Assembly: GCA_022376925.1 (NCBI GenBank)
Contig: JAIOJX010000031.1
Span: forward strand, 140,200,854-140,264,853
Source of the DNA: Tragulus kanchil
Taxonomy: Eukaryota; Chordata; Mammalia; Artiodactyla; Tragulidae
Direction: 5' to 3'
Length of the DNA stretch: 64,000 nt
Below, piece by piece: positions 23,830 through 35,914 of this stretch. The position numbers were made by a program, and so were the translations under genes. How positions within the stretch are numbered: position 1 is the first letter of the stretch; every line of letters starts with the position of its first letter. The notes under the pieces were generated by a model that worked only from the letters and a program-made list of their open reading frames with translations, ran no database searches and was not told the origin of the DNA.

Positions 23830-24483
23830 ATCGTGGTGGGGTCTGTCGCTGCAGAGCCCCGGCTCTGGGCGCATGCGCTCCAGAGCTCCGGCTCGGCAAT
23901 TGGACACATCCGTCCAGCCGCTCCACGGCACATGGGATCTTCCCAGGCCAGGGATCGAACCGGCACCCCTTGTACTGCAAGGCGGTGTCCTTACCAACTG
24001 GACCACCAGGGGAAGCCCGACTTTTCATTTTATACATGATATCTTTAACTATGGAAAATAAGGTCCTCTGTCAGAGAGACCAGACTAAAAGAGCTGGTAT
24101 ACATTCTTTTTTTTGGCATGTAGCTAAATATTTAAACACAATAAAAAGTAACATTCCAGGCTTCCCTGGTAGCTCAGTGGTGAAGAGTTCGCCTGCCAAT
24201 GCAGGAGACACGAATTCAATCCCTGATCTGGGAAGATCCCACATGCTCCAGAGCAGCGAAGCCCATGAGCCACAGCTATGGAGCCTGTGCTCTAGAGCCT
24301 CGGAGCCGCAACTGTTGAAGCCCATGTGCCCTAGAGCCCAAGTTCCACGACAAGAGAAGTCACCACAACAAGAAGCCTGCTCACCTCAACTAGAGAGGAG
24401 CCCCCACTCCCTGCAACTAGAGAAGAGCCTGTGGCAGCAGTGAAAACACAGAATAGACAAAAATGAATAAATAATTTTTTTTT

Positions 24484-25050
24484 AAAGTAACATTCCTCCT
24501 CAAGAAGTTGAAACAAAGAATTAGCTTTTGACCCAGCAGTTTCACTCCAGGTGGGTACCCAGAAAAACTGAAAAGAGGTATTCAAATAAAACCAGGTAAA
24601 CCAATGTTCATGGCAGCACTGTTCACAATAGCCCCAAATTGGAAATAATCCAAATGCCCATTGAGGGTGAACAGCAGAACTAAATGTAGAATATTCATAC
24701 AATGAAATATTGTTCAGCCATAAAAAGGAATGATCCACACTACAACATGGGTGCACCTTGAAAACATTACCATAAGTAAAAGAAGCCAAGCAAAAGGGCC
24801 ACGATTTTATGATTCCATTTTTAAGAAATACCCAAAGAACGTGAATCCAGAGAGATATGGAGCAAATTAGTGGTTTCTAGGCTTGGGGAGGAGAAAGGAG
24901 AGTGATTGCTCGTTTGGGGTGATGAAAATGTTTCAAACTAGACAGCAGTGATAGTTCTGTAACATTGTGAATGTATTTGATTTGTACACTTTTTGATGGT
25001 TAAAATGGTGAATGTTTCTCCACATGAATTTTTCCTTAAAAAAAAAAAAG
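24484..25050 (+). mobile_element. L1 3' ORF2 and 3' UTR (second copy, complete to tail)
   Basis: Same L1 as 23375-23829, running on through 'gtaacattgtgaatgtattt' to an A run at about 25050. Confidence 0.8.
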
Positions 25051-25149
25051 TTGCATGCCTCCCCCTAGCAGTGAGGGTAGTCAAAGTATGAAATAAACAG
25101 TGTGAGAAAACCAAACTAACAAACAAAACCCCAAAGCCCAGTGTGAAAG

Positions 25150-25500
25150 GGTGTAAGAAACAAATTCTTCCTCTCATGCTCCAGGTCCACTCCTTAGAGG
25201 TAATGACTGCCAAGGGTTGCTTGTAAATCTTCCAGAAAATCTTGGTGCTTAAACACATTTTTTTCTTTAGAGAAATTGGATCATATTCTATACACTGCTC
25301 TGCACTGTGCCTTTTCCATGTAATGACACAGTTTAGTGAGTGCTCCATGTCAGTGTGTTTAGCACTGGCTCATTCCTTTTAACAGTTGCATACCGAATGT
25401 ATCTTAATTTCCTTGACTAGTCCCACCTCCTGATGGACACTTAGGTTAGGTCTTGGCTACTCCAGACAATACAATCTTTTTTTTTTAGACAATACAATTT
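25150..25500 (-). mobile_element. Old L1 fragment
   Basis: Reverse old L1 3' sequence, recognised from 'ctgatggacacttaggttag' and the preceding 'ccatgtaatgacacagttta' region. Diverged. Confidence 0.5.
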
Positions 25501-25543
25501 TAAACATTCTTTTTAAAAAATTTTTTTGATGTGGACCATTTTT

Positions 25544-25889
25544 GTTTTTCTTTTTTTAAATTATTTATTTATTTATGGCTTTGGCGGGGTCTTCATTTCC
25601 CTAGTTGTGGCGAGCAGGGACTACTCTCTAGTTGCAGTACTTGGGCTTCTCATTGTGGTGGCTCGTCTTGTTGTGGAGCATTGACTCTAGGTGCCTGAGC
25701 TTCCGTAGTTGCAGCACGTGGGCTTCCGTAGTTGAGGCTCATGGGCTCCAGAGCATGGGCTCAGTAGCTATAATTCATGGACTTTGTTGCTCTGCAGCAT
25801 GTGGAATCTTCCCGGACCAGGGATTGAATCCACGTCCCCTATAGTGGCAGGCAAATTCTTCACCATTGGAGCACCAGGGAATTCCCCAC
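25544..25889 (-). mobile_element. Long tRNA-Glu SINE (CHR-2-like)
   Basis: Perfect 14 bp target-site duplication tgtggaccattttt at 25530-25543 and 25890-25903. Confidence 0.9.
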
Positions 25890-25934
25890 TGTGGACCATT
25901 TTTAAAGTCTTTATTGAATTTTTTACAATACTGT

Positions 25935-26060
25935 TTCTGTTTTATGTTTTGTTTTTTGACCATGAAGCTTGTGGGATCTTTGTTCCCCAACCAGGGATCC
26001 AACCAAGACCTCCTGCATTGGAAGGTGAGATCTTAACGACCAGACTGCCAGAAAAGTCCC
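25935..26060 (-). mobile_element. Short tRNA-Glu SINE
   Basis: Reverse short-form SINE: 'gatctttgttccccaaccag' and 'cagactgccagaaaagtccc'. Confidence 0.8.
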
Positions 26061-26124
26061 TAAACATTCTTACTTAAAGATCATTGTACACAGTACAAGT
26101 ACATGATGTGGGAGCAATCTCCAA

Positions 26125-26510
26125 ACCTGGATGTGGTGGGTGTTATGAACTATACTGTGCCCCTAACTCCCGCCCCCTGCCAAATTCACATCTTGAAATC
26201 TTAACCCTTAGTGTGTATTTGGAGATAGGACCTTTAGGGAGGCAATTGAGGTTAATGAAGTCATAAGAATGGGGCCCTAATCCAACAGAACCCGTGCCAT
26301 TTTAAGGAGAGGAAGAGACTCCAGAGATGGTTCTCTTCCTGTGTGCGCAGTTAGGACAAGTGGGAAAAATGTCACCTACAGGCTAAGAAGAGAGTTCTCA
26401 CCAGAATCCCCCCGTTGGCACCTTGGTCCTGGCCTTCCAGCCTCCAGAGCTTCCAGCCATGCAGTCTCTGGTATTCTGTTATTGCAGCGCAAATAGAGTA
26501 CAACACTGGG
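26125..26510 (+). mobile_element. MLT1 (ERVL-MaLR) LTR
   Basis: Matches the MLT1 layout: 'aaattcacatcttgaaatct', 'tatttggagataggaccttt', 'ggggccctaatccaacagaa', 'cttccagcctccagagcttc' and the 'tctggtattctgttattgca' end. An old LTR without internal genes. Confidence 0.75.
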
Positions 26511-26553
26511 ACAAAGGACAAATATGCTTTTCTTTTTTCTTTTTTGGCCATGT

Positions 26554-26802
26554 CTATTGGTATTTCATTTATTTATTTTTCATCCATCTTTGTTCTTTGG
26601 CCTTTGTGGGCCTCCCATCGCAGTGGCCTCTCTCGCTCCAGAGCACAGCTCTGGGTGCGTGCACTCCAGAGCTCTGGCTCAGTAGTTGGACACATCTGTC
26701 CAGCCGCTCTGTGGCACGTGGGATCTTCCCAGGCCAGGAACCAAACCGGTGCCCCTTGCACTGCAAGGCGATGTCCTTACCCACTGGACCACCAGGGAAG
26801 CC
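26554..26802 (-). mobile_element. tRNA-Glu SINE (left partner of 502 bp duplication)
   Basis: Short tail type: T run then 'ggccatgtctattgg', without the G-rich block. Confidence 0.85.
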
Positions 26803-26878
26803 CCAAACACACTTTTAATTTGATAGATTATTTGAGAATAATCCTTGGAAGTTCTGCCACACATTACCCTTTCACAGG

Positions 26879-26980
26879 GCTTCCCTGGTGGCTCAGTTGG
26901 TAAAGAATTTGCTGGCAATGCAGGAGACCTGGGTTTGGGAAGATCCCTTGAAGAAGGAAATGGCAACCCACTCCAGAATT
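26879..26980 (+). mobile_element. Bov-tA SINE head, split by a SINE insertion
   Basis: Bov-tA to 'cccactccagaattctt', where a SINE inserted. The repeat copy of the head is at 27381-27482 and the Bov-tA tail is at 27808-27907. Confidence 0.85.
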
Positions 26981-27304
26981 CTTTTTTTTTTTTTTAAAGA
27001 TTTATTTATTTTGGCAGGGGAGCGGTGGGGAGGGAGGGGAGCAGGCGGGTCACTTCTATTGGTATTTCATTTATTTATTTTTCATCCATCTTTGTTCTTT
27101 GGCCTTTGTGGGCCTCCCATCGCAGTGGCCTCTCTCGCTCCAGAGCACAGCTCTGGGTGCGTGCACTCCAGAGCTCTGGCTCAGTAGTTGGACACATCTG
27201 TCCAGCCGCTCTGTGGCACGTGGGATCTTCCCAGGCCAGGAACCAAACCGGTGCCCCTTGCACTGCAAGGCGATGTCCTTACCCACTGGACCACCAGGGA
27301 AGCC
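26981..27304 (-). mobile_element. Chimeric tRNA-Glu SINE
   Basis: Left half (26981-27057) has the G-rich tail of the SINE at 27483-27807. Right half has the body of the SINE at 26554-26802, including its diagnostic 'cctctctcgctccagagcac'. It is a hybrid created at the 502 bp duplication joint. Confidence 0.85.
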
Positions 27305-27482
27305 CCAAACACACTTTTAATTTGATAGATTATTTGAGAATAATCCTTGGAAGTTCTGCCACACATTACCCTTTCACAGGGCTTCCCTGGTGGCTCAGTT
27401 GGTAAAGAATTTGCTGGCAATGCAGGAGACCTGGGTTTGGGAAGATCCCTTGAAGAAGGAAATGGCAACCCACTCCAGAATT

Positions 27483-27807
27483 CTTTTTTTTTTTTTTAAA
27501 GATTTATTTATTTTGGCAGGGGAGGGGTGGGGAGGGAGGGGAGCAGGCGGGTCACTTCTATTGGTTTTTCATTTGTCCATTTTTCTTCCATCTTTGTCCT
27601 TTGGCCCGTGCGGGCCTCCCATCACAGTGGCCTCTGTTGTCGAAGAGCACCGGCTCTGGGCGCATGCGCTCCAGAGCTCCGGCTCAGTAGTTGGACACAT
27701 TGGTTCAGCTACTCCGTGGCACGTGGGATCTTCCCAGGCCAGGGATCGAACCGGCGCCCCTTGCACTGCAAGGCGGTGTCCTTACCCACTGGACCACCAG
27801 GGAAGCC
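27483..27807 (-). mobile_element. tRNA-Glu SINE, tail type B (G-rich)
   Basis: Full-length reverse SINE inserted into a Bov-tA. The flanking 'cccactccag(a/t)attctt' is the likely target-site duplication. Confidence 0.9.
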
Positions 27808-27907
27808 CCCACTCCAGTATTCTTGCCTGGAGAATCCCATGGACAGAGGAGCCTGGTGGGCTACAGTCCATGAGGTCCTAAGGATCAGACACGACTCATC
27901 AACTAAG
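27808..27907 (+). mobile_element. Bov-tA SINE tail (continuation)
   Basis: Second half of the split Bov-tA, ending 'cagacacgactcatcaacta'. Confidence 0.85.
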
Positions 27908-27944
27908 CCACCATGACGACTCTCTTCCATGCACAGTGCATGTG

Positions 27945-28150
27945 TATATAGTCTCTTCATTCGTGTCTGACTCTCTGCACCCCCTTGGATCACACATAGC
28001 CCATCAGGCTCCTCTGTGGGATTCTCCTGGCAAGCAGACTGGATTGGCTTGCCACGCCCTCCTCCAGGGGATCTTCCCAGCCCAGAGATTGAACCCGCAT
28101 CTCCTGAGGCTCCTGCACTGCCAGGGCGTTCTTTACTGCTGACCCATGGA
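27945..28150 (-). mobile_element. Bov-tA SINE
   Basis: Reverse Bov-tA with 'cattcgtgtctgactctctg' and an extended head region. 28151-29635 is 1.5 kb with no recognisable gene or repeat. Confidence 0.85.
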
Positions 28151-29635
28151 CAAGCTCTCCGCATAGAGTAAACAAGGATCTTTTGTTCTATATCCTCACC
28201 GGCACTTGGTACAATCACACTGTTTTGTCTTTGTCAATCTGAAATATACGAAACTTGTACTTGATTTTAATTTATGCTTGAACTTGAGGGTTTTCTCCTC
28301 CCCCCACCTTTGACTAAAGTGTATGTGACTTTTACAGTGAATCCTTTATTCTCCCTCTCCATGCATGGAAGTCCATTATGTGGTATTACGTGAATGCTCA
28401 TCCAACTCTCCAGGGATGTTTCAGATAACTTTCTTATTCCCTTTCCATTTCCTCTTGCTTCTTTATTAATTCATGAGTTGAAGTGGCTCTAAAAAAAAAA
28501 TAAAGGTAAGAGAACATTAAGGGAGGGTCTCTCATATTTGGTAATAAGATATTTAATTCACTACGATTTGAAAAAAATTAGCTATAGATCATATAATGTT
28601 ATTGATGAACATAAGTTTCCACTAGAGTCAGATTTTGTCAGTCGCCTGATTGCCATGTGAAATGTATTTGAACCATTTTAGAACAGACGTTACAACTGAC
28701 AGATGTAGGAATGAGGGAGAGGTGCAGTTTCTGTTCTTTTTGATATGTTGAGCTAGGTTCTTTCTGATCATTCTTCTTTCTTCTTGGGAGGTCAAGGGCA
28801 TGAACACTGCTCCAGGCGCTCCCAGGGGCTCCATCAGAGTTCTTCCTAGCCTAAGGCTGTTGTCTAGGTGCGTGCATTCTAGCCAAATGAAAAAGGTCGG
28901 GCACAGTGACATATATCGATTAGAAAACACACCCATACATCCATGAACCACTGGACTATGAGCAATGCTCCTGACCTATGCTTCTTTGTACCTGAATGTT
29001 AGACAAGATCAGGTGTGTTCAGGGTGATCTGGGCATAGACCCTGAGTGTTAAATGTTGGTAGAATGAGTAAATGTTTGTATGCATGAATGAATGCCAAAG
29101 AGACCAAGTAGTTAGGTATCTAAATGTGTCTTGGGAAGGATGTTATTTTGGCCAAGAGGCTGCACACAGCTTTTGACCTTAAGAGGGTTTAGTCTTGACC
29201 TTGTAGCCATATTGGCAAGTTTCATGGCTTGAACAGATTCAACAATCAAATTGATCTCTGAAAAACTGAAATATTTTACACACAGACACATGTACACACT
29301 CACATGAAGTGAACTATGATTTGAGCAGCTGGACAGTGATGATATCATTGTTTTTAGCCATTGATTCACAGATGTTGATTAATCATTGAACACTCATTGT
29401 GATTGTGTGTTTCAGATTAAGTTTTAGGACTTTGAACAAGGTTAGTAATCTTATGTTGCTGTGATCATAGTCCCTCACTAATTACTGAGAGTGAATAGTT
29501 ATACCAAGTTTTTTCTAGAGCGCTAAGATAAATGGCTTTCAGTAAATCTTAAATTTGTTACATAAGCTAGTTTCAAAACAGATTAGGACTACGTGTTTGA
29601 AATTATGTCACTAACCTGATGTCTATCGGTTTTTT

Positions 29636-29976
29636 TTAAATTAATTCATCTATTTTTAGCTGAGCTGGGTCTTTGTTGCTGTGTGGGCTTTTCTCTACTT
29701 GGGATGAATGGGGTCTGCTCTTTTTTGCAGTGTGTGGGCTTCTCATTTCAGTGGCTTCTCTTGTTGTGGAGCACGGGCTCTAGGGCACACGAGCTTTAGT
29801 ATTTTCAACCGTGGGCTCAATAGTAGTAGCTCCGGGGCTCTAGAGCCAGGCTGAGGAGTTGCGGCCCACGGGCTTAGCTGCTCTGTGACATGGGGGATCT
29901 TCCCAGGCCAGGGATCAAAACTGTGTCTCCTGCCTTCACAGGCAGATCCTTTACCACTGAGCCACCAAGGGAGCCT
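29636..29976 (-). mobile_element. Long tRNA-Glu SINE (CHR-2-like)
   Basis: Reverse SINE, 'tgctgtgtgggcttttctct' through 'ccactgagccaccaagggag'. Confidence 0.85.
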
Positions 29977-30215
29977 TAACGGGTTTTTTATTTTTGTATT
30001 TTTGTAAATGGCAAGCTTGGCAGTTTCTATTTGTGGCACTCAGTGTGTGGTCTCTTCTAGTTCTATGCTGTAATCTCTGACTCAGTTTTCCTTGCTATGT
30101 AGTGAGTCCATTTGTCCTCAGCCTGCACATGTTAGTTGGCTTTTTTTCACCTCTGCCAAAGCAGAATGGAAGTTGACTCACGGCCCCATTATTTTGGTCA
30201 CACTTTTCAAAGCTT

Positions 30216-30410
30216 ATCAGGTCATCCAGCTGTCAAGCAGGAGACATAGGTTTGATATCTGGGTGGCAAAGATGCTCTGTTGGAGGAAATGGCTCCCACT
30301 CCAGTATTCTTGCCTGGGAAATCCCATGGACAGAAGAGCCTGGAGGCTACAGTTCATGGAGTCACAGAGTCAGACACAACTTAGCGACTAAACAACAACA
30401 ACAACAACTG
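30216..30410 (+). mobile_element. Bov-tA SINE
   Basis: Diverged head, then Bov-A body ending 'acttagcgactaaacaacaa'. 30411-30880 has nothing recognisable. Confidence 0.85.
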
Positions 30411-30880
30411 CAGGGTAACTTTATAAGTGAAATTATTCAAATTGTTCTTGAATGAGATGCCTTTTAGACTGGATACATGGCAACAATAAAGGAAAAACTT
30501 GGCACCTTTTGTCTTGAATTTTACTGTGGAAAAGGCCCTGGTGGCTTGGCTTGTGCATGTCTGGAAACAGAATTTGCCTTTCTGCCCCTTTGTGAGGCAG
30601 TCAAAGCATGATGTGCAAGTCCAAAATATATTGCATTCTGTTTGTAGCAGTTCTTTTGTGGAAGATGGTTGCCACGAAACATCTTGGAGGGAGATTGCGT
30701 GGAAATGAATAACAGGCCAGGGTGTTGCTTGGATGGGTCAGACCAAGCAGTGCCTAAAGGAGTGTGTGCTGAAGCCGAGCTTTTACTTTAGAAAGCCTTC
30801 AAAGTTGAAGTCATGGGAGCTTTTTTGTTCAGTTGTGTTTGTGTTTAAGTAATACATTTATAGCATAAAAATAGTTTTCA

Positions 30881-31130
30881 GGGCTTCCCTGGGGGTCCAG
30901 TGGGTAAAGAGTCTGCCTTGCAGTGCACGGGGTGCCGGTTTGATCCCTGGCCTGGGAAGATCCCACGTGCCGCGGAGCGGCTGGACCGGCGTGTCCCATT
31001 ATGAGCCAGCGCTCTGGAGTGCATGCACCCAGAGCCAGCGCTCTGCAACGAGAGAGGCCACTGCAATGGGAGGCCCAGATGGCTCAAAGAATAAGAAAAA
31101 GATGGATGAAAATAAATATAAAAATAAAAG
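30881..31130 (+). mobile_element. tRNA-Glu SINE, tail type A
   Basis: Head 'gggcttccctgggggtccag', tail 'gatggatgaaaataaata' then 'aaaagaggc'. Confidence 0.85.
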
Positions 31131-31377
31131 AGGCATGATGAGGGGGGGAAATGTTAAAAAATTTTTTTCTTCAGGCAGTTCCAAAGGGTCTAAAATGAAA
31201 GTCTCTTTCCTTCATGGATATTTCTAGTACTTTCATTTTCTTCCCCAGACTTTTGTCAGTTTCTTGTAGACCCTTCTAGAGAAATCCTACATTAATGCAG
31301 TTACACACCTGAGTGGTAGCATATGATAGCACTATTTTCCACTCTCTTTTCTCTCTTTTGCTTTTTTCATAACAATA

Positions 31378-31468
31378 TACTCACTCAACAGACATTTATT
31401 GAGCACCTAATACATGCTGTATCCTGTTCTAAGGCCTCGGGAGAGAACAATAAAGAAAACAAACTATG
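31378..31468. mobile_element. L2/MIR-like remnant
   Basis: 'actcaacagacatttattga' and 'gcacctaatacatgctgtat' match the conserved 3' region of old mammalian LINE2/MIR elements. Confidence 0.5.
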
Positions 31469-31850
31469 TTGCTTTTCTATTGCTGAGTAGCAAACTGCCA
31501 CACATTTAGTCTCTGAGAACAACAGACAGTAATTGCCTCTCGTGTCAGTGAACCAAGAGCCTGGGCACTATGAGAGTGCTGTGCTTCTGGACCTGGCCAG
31601 GCTGTGGTCCCCACGTCGGCAGGGTTTCATTCTCATCCGAAGGCCCAGGTGGGTTCTTCATCGGCTTCCTAGCTCACTCTAGTTGTTGGCAGACATTTCC
31701 TTGTGGTGACAGGACTGAGTGCCTCAGGCTTTCAATGGGCTGTTGGCCAGAGGTCCTCAGTACCCAGATGTCGCCCTCAGGCAGTTCACGAAGGGCAGCT
31801 TGCTTCTTCACAAAGGCCACCAGGAGAGTGAGGATGGGTCTGCTAGCAAA
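31468..31850. repeat. Old mammalian interspersed repeat, family not assigned
   Basis: Shares block order with 5742-6050 ('gagtagcaaactgccacaca', 'gggctgttggccagaggtcc'). Confidence 0.4.
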
Positions 31851-32019
31851 GAGGTCCCCAGCGCCCTGGAAGAGAGACCGCTACCTGTCTGTAGCCTGCT
31901 CAAATCGGCTGCACAGCAGGAGGTGAGCAGCGAGTGAGGGAGCAGGAGAATCCTCCTCAGTATTTACAGCTGCTGCCTTTCACTCACATTACTGCCTGCG
32001 CTCTGCCTCCTGTCTGATC

Positions 32020-32168
32020 TGTGGTGGCATTAGATTCTCATAAGAACCTGAACCCTGCCACACTTGCATCATCCCCAAACCATCCCTGCCTTCCCACCCC
32101 TGGTCTGTGGAAAAACTGCCTTCCACGAAATCAGTCCCTGGTGCCAGAAAGGTTGCGGACCACTGAGT
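32020..32168 (-). mobile_element. hAT-type DNA transposon remnant
   Basis: 'ggcattagattctcataaga' plus a terminal 'aggttgcggaccactg', whose reverse complement is a hAT-like CAGTGGTCCGCAACC end. Second copy at 33215-33346. Non-coding. Confidence 0.6.
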
Positions 32169-32460
32169 TAGCAAGGCAAAGTCCTACATTCTGTAACACA
32201 ATCACGGGAAGGACAGCCCACCCCTTTGCCACAATTCTGTTGGTTAGCAACAAGTCACAGGTCTTACCCACACAGCAGAGGAAGGAATGAAAGATGTGAA
32301 CACCAGAAGGAAGTGGGGGTCACGGGTGGGGGTACCTCTTCGAGTCCATCTGCCTCACAAACCAAGCCCCCGCGGGATCTACTCCATGCTCTGTGGCAAC
32401 CTAAACACGAAGGAAATCCAAAAAAAGAGGGGACATACAGCTCTATGCAGCTCATATGCA

Positions 32461-32545
32461 TAGAGCTGATTCACCTGGCCATGCAGTTGAAGCTAGCACA
32501 ACATTGCATAGCTATGATACGCCAATAAAAATTAATTTTAAGAAA
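32461..32545 (+). mobile_element. L1 3' UTR end fragment
   Basis: 'agagctgattcacctggcca' through 'gccaataaaaattaatttta' is a diverged ruminant L1 3' end. Copied at 33639-33723. 32170-32438 shows nothing recognisable. Confidence 0.6.
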
Positions 32546-32702
32546 AGAAATAAAACTAGCAGACATTCCACCACAAAATCAATCAATAAACAAACCCACA
32601 AAAGCAAACCCTTGCAGTTGTGGAGCTTACATTGTAACGGGGGAAAACAGATAGCAAAAGAATAGATAGATACATGTTGGGCGCTGTACGTGAGTGTTAA
32701 GG

Positions 32703-32925
32703 CATGCATGCGTGCTAAGTCACTTCAGTCAGGTCTGACTCTTTGTGATGCTGGGGACCCTAGGCTGCCAGGCTTCTCTGTCCGTGGGATTTCCCAGGCA
32801 AGAAAACTGGAGTGGGTTTGCCAGGCCTTCCTCCAGGGGGACCTTCCCAGCCCAGGGATGGAACTTGCATCTCTTACATCTCCTGCATTGGCAGAAGGGC
32901 TCTTTACCACTAAGGCCGGCTGGAC
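32703..32925 (-). mobile_element. Bov-tA SINE
   Basis: Reverse Bov-tA: 'tgctaagtcacttcagtcag' to 'tctttaccactaaggc'. Copied at 33881-34103. 32926-33214 and 34104-34955 show nothing recognisable. Confidence 0.9.
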
Positions 32926-34955
32926 CAATAAAGCTGCCTAAATGGAACAGAACTGCAGGGTGCAGTCAGTGCGGCAGCATGGGAGCAGAGCCCTGAAGGC
33001 AGTGAGACCGCCCCACAGAGGGCTGAGGAGGGGGCTCCAGCCTGAGGGCAAGTGCACAAGCCCTACCTTGCGGGCTTGCTGAAGGGATCTGTAGCGGACG
33101 GGTGTGGCTGCAGCGATTGATCAGGGGCTAGGACACGAGGCCAGGGAGGCGATGGGGTCCTCGTGGGTGGACGGATCTCTGAGAGTAGGGCAGAGCTGGG
33201 ATAAAACCGATCTCCTCATAAGAACCTGAACCCTGCCACACTTGCATCATCCCCAAACCATCCCTGCCTTCCCACCCCTGGTCTGTGGAAAAACTGCCTT
33301 CCACGAAATCAGTCCCTGGTGCCAGAAAGGTTGCGGACCACTGAGTTAGCAAGGCAAAGTCCTACATTCTGTAACACAATCACGGGAAGGACAGCCCACC
33401 CCTTTGCCACAATTCTGTTGGTTAGCAACAAGTCACAGGTCTTACCCACACAGCAGAGGAAGGAATGAAAGATGTGAACACCAGAAGGAAGTGGGGGTCA
33501 CGGGTGGGGGTACCTCTTCGAGTCCATCTGCCTCACAAACCAAGCCCCCGCGGGATCTACTCCATGCTCTGTGGCAACCTAAACACGAAGGAAATCCAAA
33601 AAAAGAGGGGACATACAGCTCTATGCAGCTCATATGCATAGAGCTGATTCACCTGGCCATGCAGTTGAAGCTAGCACAACATTGCATAGCTATGATACGC
33701 CAATAAAAATTAATTTTAAGAAAAGAAATAAAACTAGCAGACATTCCACCACAAAATCAATCAATAAACAAACCCACAAAAGCAAACCCTTGCAGTTGTG
33801 GAGCTTACATTGTAACGGGGGAAAACAGATAGCAAAAGAATAGATAGATACATGTTGGGCGCTGTACGTGAGTGTTAAGGCATGCATGCGTGCTAAGTCA
33901 CTTCAGTCAGGTCTGACTCTTTGTGATGCTGGGGACCCTAGGCTGCCAGGCTTCTCTGTCCGTGGGATTTCCCAGGCAAGAAAACTGGAGTGGGTTTGCC
34001 AGGCCTTCCTCCAGGGGGACCTTCCCAGCCCAGGGATGGAACTTGCATCTCTTACATCTCCTGCATTGGCAGAAGGGCTCTTTACCACTAAGGCCGGCTG
34101 GACCAATAAAGCTGCCTAAATGGAACAGAACTGCAGGGTGCAGTCAGTGCGGCAGCATGGGAGCAGAGCCCTGAAGGCAGTGAGACCGCCCCACAGAGGG
34201 CTGAGGAGGGGGCTCCAGCCTGAGGGCAAGTGCACAAGCCCTACCTTGCGGGCTTGCTGAAGGGATCTGTAGCGGACGGGTGTGGCTGCAGCGATTGATC
34301 AGGGGCTAGGACACGAGGCCAGGGAGGCGATGGGGTCCTCGTGGGTGGACGGATCTCTGAGAGTAGGGCAGAGCTGTTATAAAACTGGGGGCAAAGGGGA
34401 AATACAGTTTGGCTTACCTTTACAAAAGATCACGTGGCTCCTGGGGGGAAGAACAGCCTGTAGGGAGGCATCCATGGAAGCGAAGAGACCCGTTTGTGAG
34501 CTGTGTTCATCATCGCGGCAGGAGACAATAGTGGTTTGGATTTAGTGGCGCTGGTGTGTTTCCTGGAAAGTAGGCAGCCCTAGTTTGGGCGGAGCCTACA
34601 GAGTGCTGAGGGTGGAATGAATGGGCTTGCGGTGGGAAGCAGAGAGAGGCGAGGGGTGATGGCAAGAATTTGGGGCCGAGCCACTTGAAGAATGGCCTCA
34701 TCCTTTACTGAGATGCAGAGGACAGTGAGAGGAAGGGGTTTTGGCAGAAAAAAAAAATCTAGAATTGATTTTCTTACACACTTGAAGGAGGAGGATATGA
34801 TTAAGTTCATAGTTTTAAAGTTCACTCTGGTTGAGGTGACAAGTTGGATGGTGCACTTAGAGTGACTGCTTTGAGACAACGATTGGAATGGTGTTGTGGT
34901 AGCCCAGGGGAGGAGTGTTGGTGGCCCAGCCTCAGCAGACGAGGGTGGGAGGGCA

Positions 34956-35075
34956 GAATTTCCCTGGTGGCCCAGTGGCTGAGACACCACGCTCCCAATG
35001 CAGGGGGTCTGGGTTCGATCCCTGGTCAGAGACCACATATACCGTAACTAATGATCCCACAGGCCACAAGTAAGA
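34956..35075 (+). mobile_element. Short tRNA-Glu SINE
   Basis: Head 'gaatttccctggtggcccag' and 'gggttcgatccctggtcaga'. 35076-35914 has no recognisable element. Confidence 0.8.
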
Positions 35076-35914
35076 CGTGCAGCTTGATGAATGAATGAGT
35101 GAATGAAGAGAGTGGGCCGGGAGGGAAGTAAGTGGTCTTGCAATGTCTACATCGTGCTTCTAGTGTGACTTCCAATGCGTGGAGATAAAACAGGGCAGGT
35201 CAGGAGGTTGTCTGAAGTCAGTAGGAATGGTTTTGTTGCAGGGAAGACTCTGCTTGTTTGAGAGGCATAAAGCAGGTGTGTCTCAAAGTCAAAGCAAGAG
35301 TAATAGTAAACAAGGACTTTGGAAACCTTTTACATGAACAAGGGTCTTAGTCAGCCCAGACTGCTAGCACAGAAAGCCAACAGGCATGTCCTTCTGATGT
35401 GTAAAATACATTGTTTTTCACTCCCCAAAAGGTCTTAAACTGATTCCAACATCCATTCTCAGGTCTATAGTCCAGAGTCTCATGTGAATATCATCCAAGT
35501 CCGGGATGGGTGGGACTCGAGATATGATGCGTGCTGAGGGTAATTCCGTTCCAGCTGTGAACCTGTGAACCCAAACAAAGTAAATGCTTCTAGCACAGAA
35601 TGGTAGACAGGCATTCTAAAAGGGAGAAATGTGGAAGAAATCAGGGGTGATGGGTTCCTAGCAAGTCCAGCACCCACAAAGGCAAACTCCATGAGATCTT
35701 AAGGCTCCAGACCAGCCCTCTGAAGCTCCATATTCTTCCCTCCAGGCCCACTGGGGCAATGCTTCTGACCCACTGAGGCAGTGTTTCCCCTCCCCTGCCT
35801 CCAGAGCCCCAGGAGGCCTCACCCTTACGGGGCTCTGGGCACCCCTGCCCCTCTGGCTCTGGGCAGAGGCTGTCTGACCTATTGGAAGCAAGGCAATGGT
35901 GTCCTCTTGAAGCT

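Larger units (their letters stand above)
22721..24937 (+). repeat. Tandem duplication 6 (unit 1109 bp)
   Basis: 22721-23829 and 23830-24937. The joint cuts through the middle of a SINE, so copy 2 begins with a truncated SINE directly after L1 sequence. Confidence 0.95.
26554..27561 (+). repeat. Tandem duplication 7 (unit 502 bp, SINE to SINE)
   Basis: 26558-27059 is repeated at 27060-27561. Both breakpoints fall at the 'ctattggt' position of parallel tRNA-Glu SINEs, unlike every other duplication here. The central SINE joins the G-rich tail of the right-hand SINE to the body of the left-hand SINE. This fits unequal crossing-over between SINEs, though repeat-induced misassembly is possible. 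Confidence 0.9.
32037..34388 (+). repeat. Tandem duplication 8 (unit 1178 bp)
   Basis: 32037-33214 and 33215 to about 34388. The left break lies inside a hAT remnant. The joint shares only 'ctcataag'-level homology. Confidence 0.95.
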
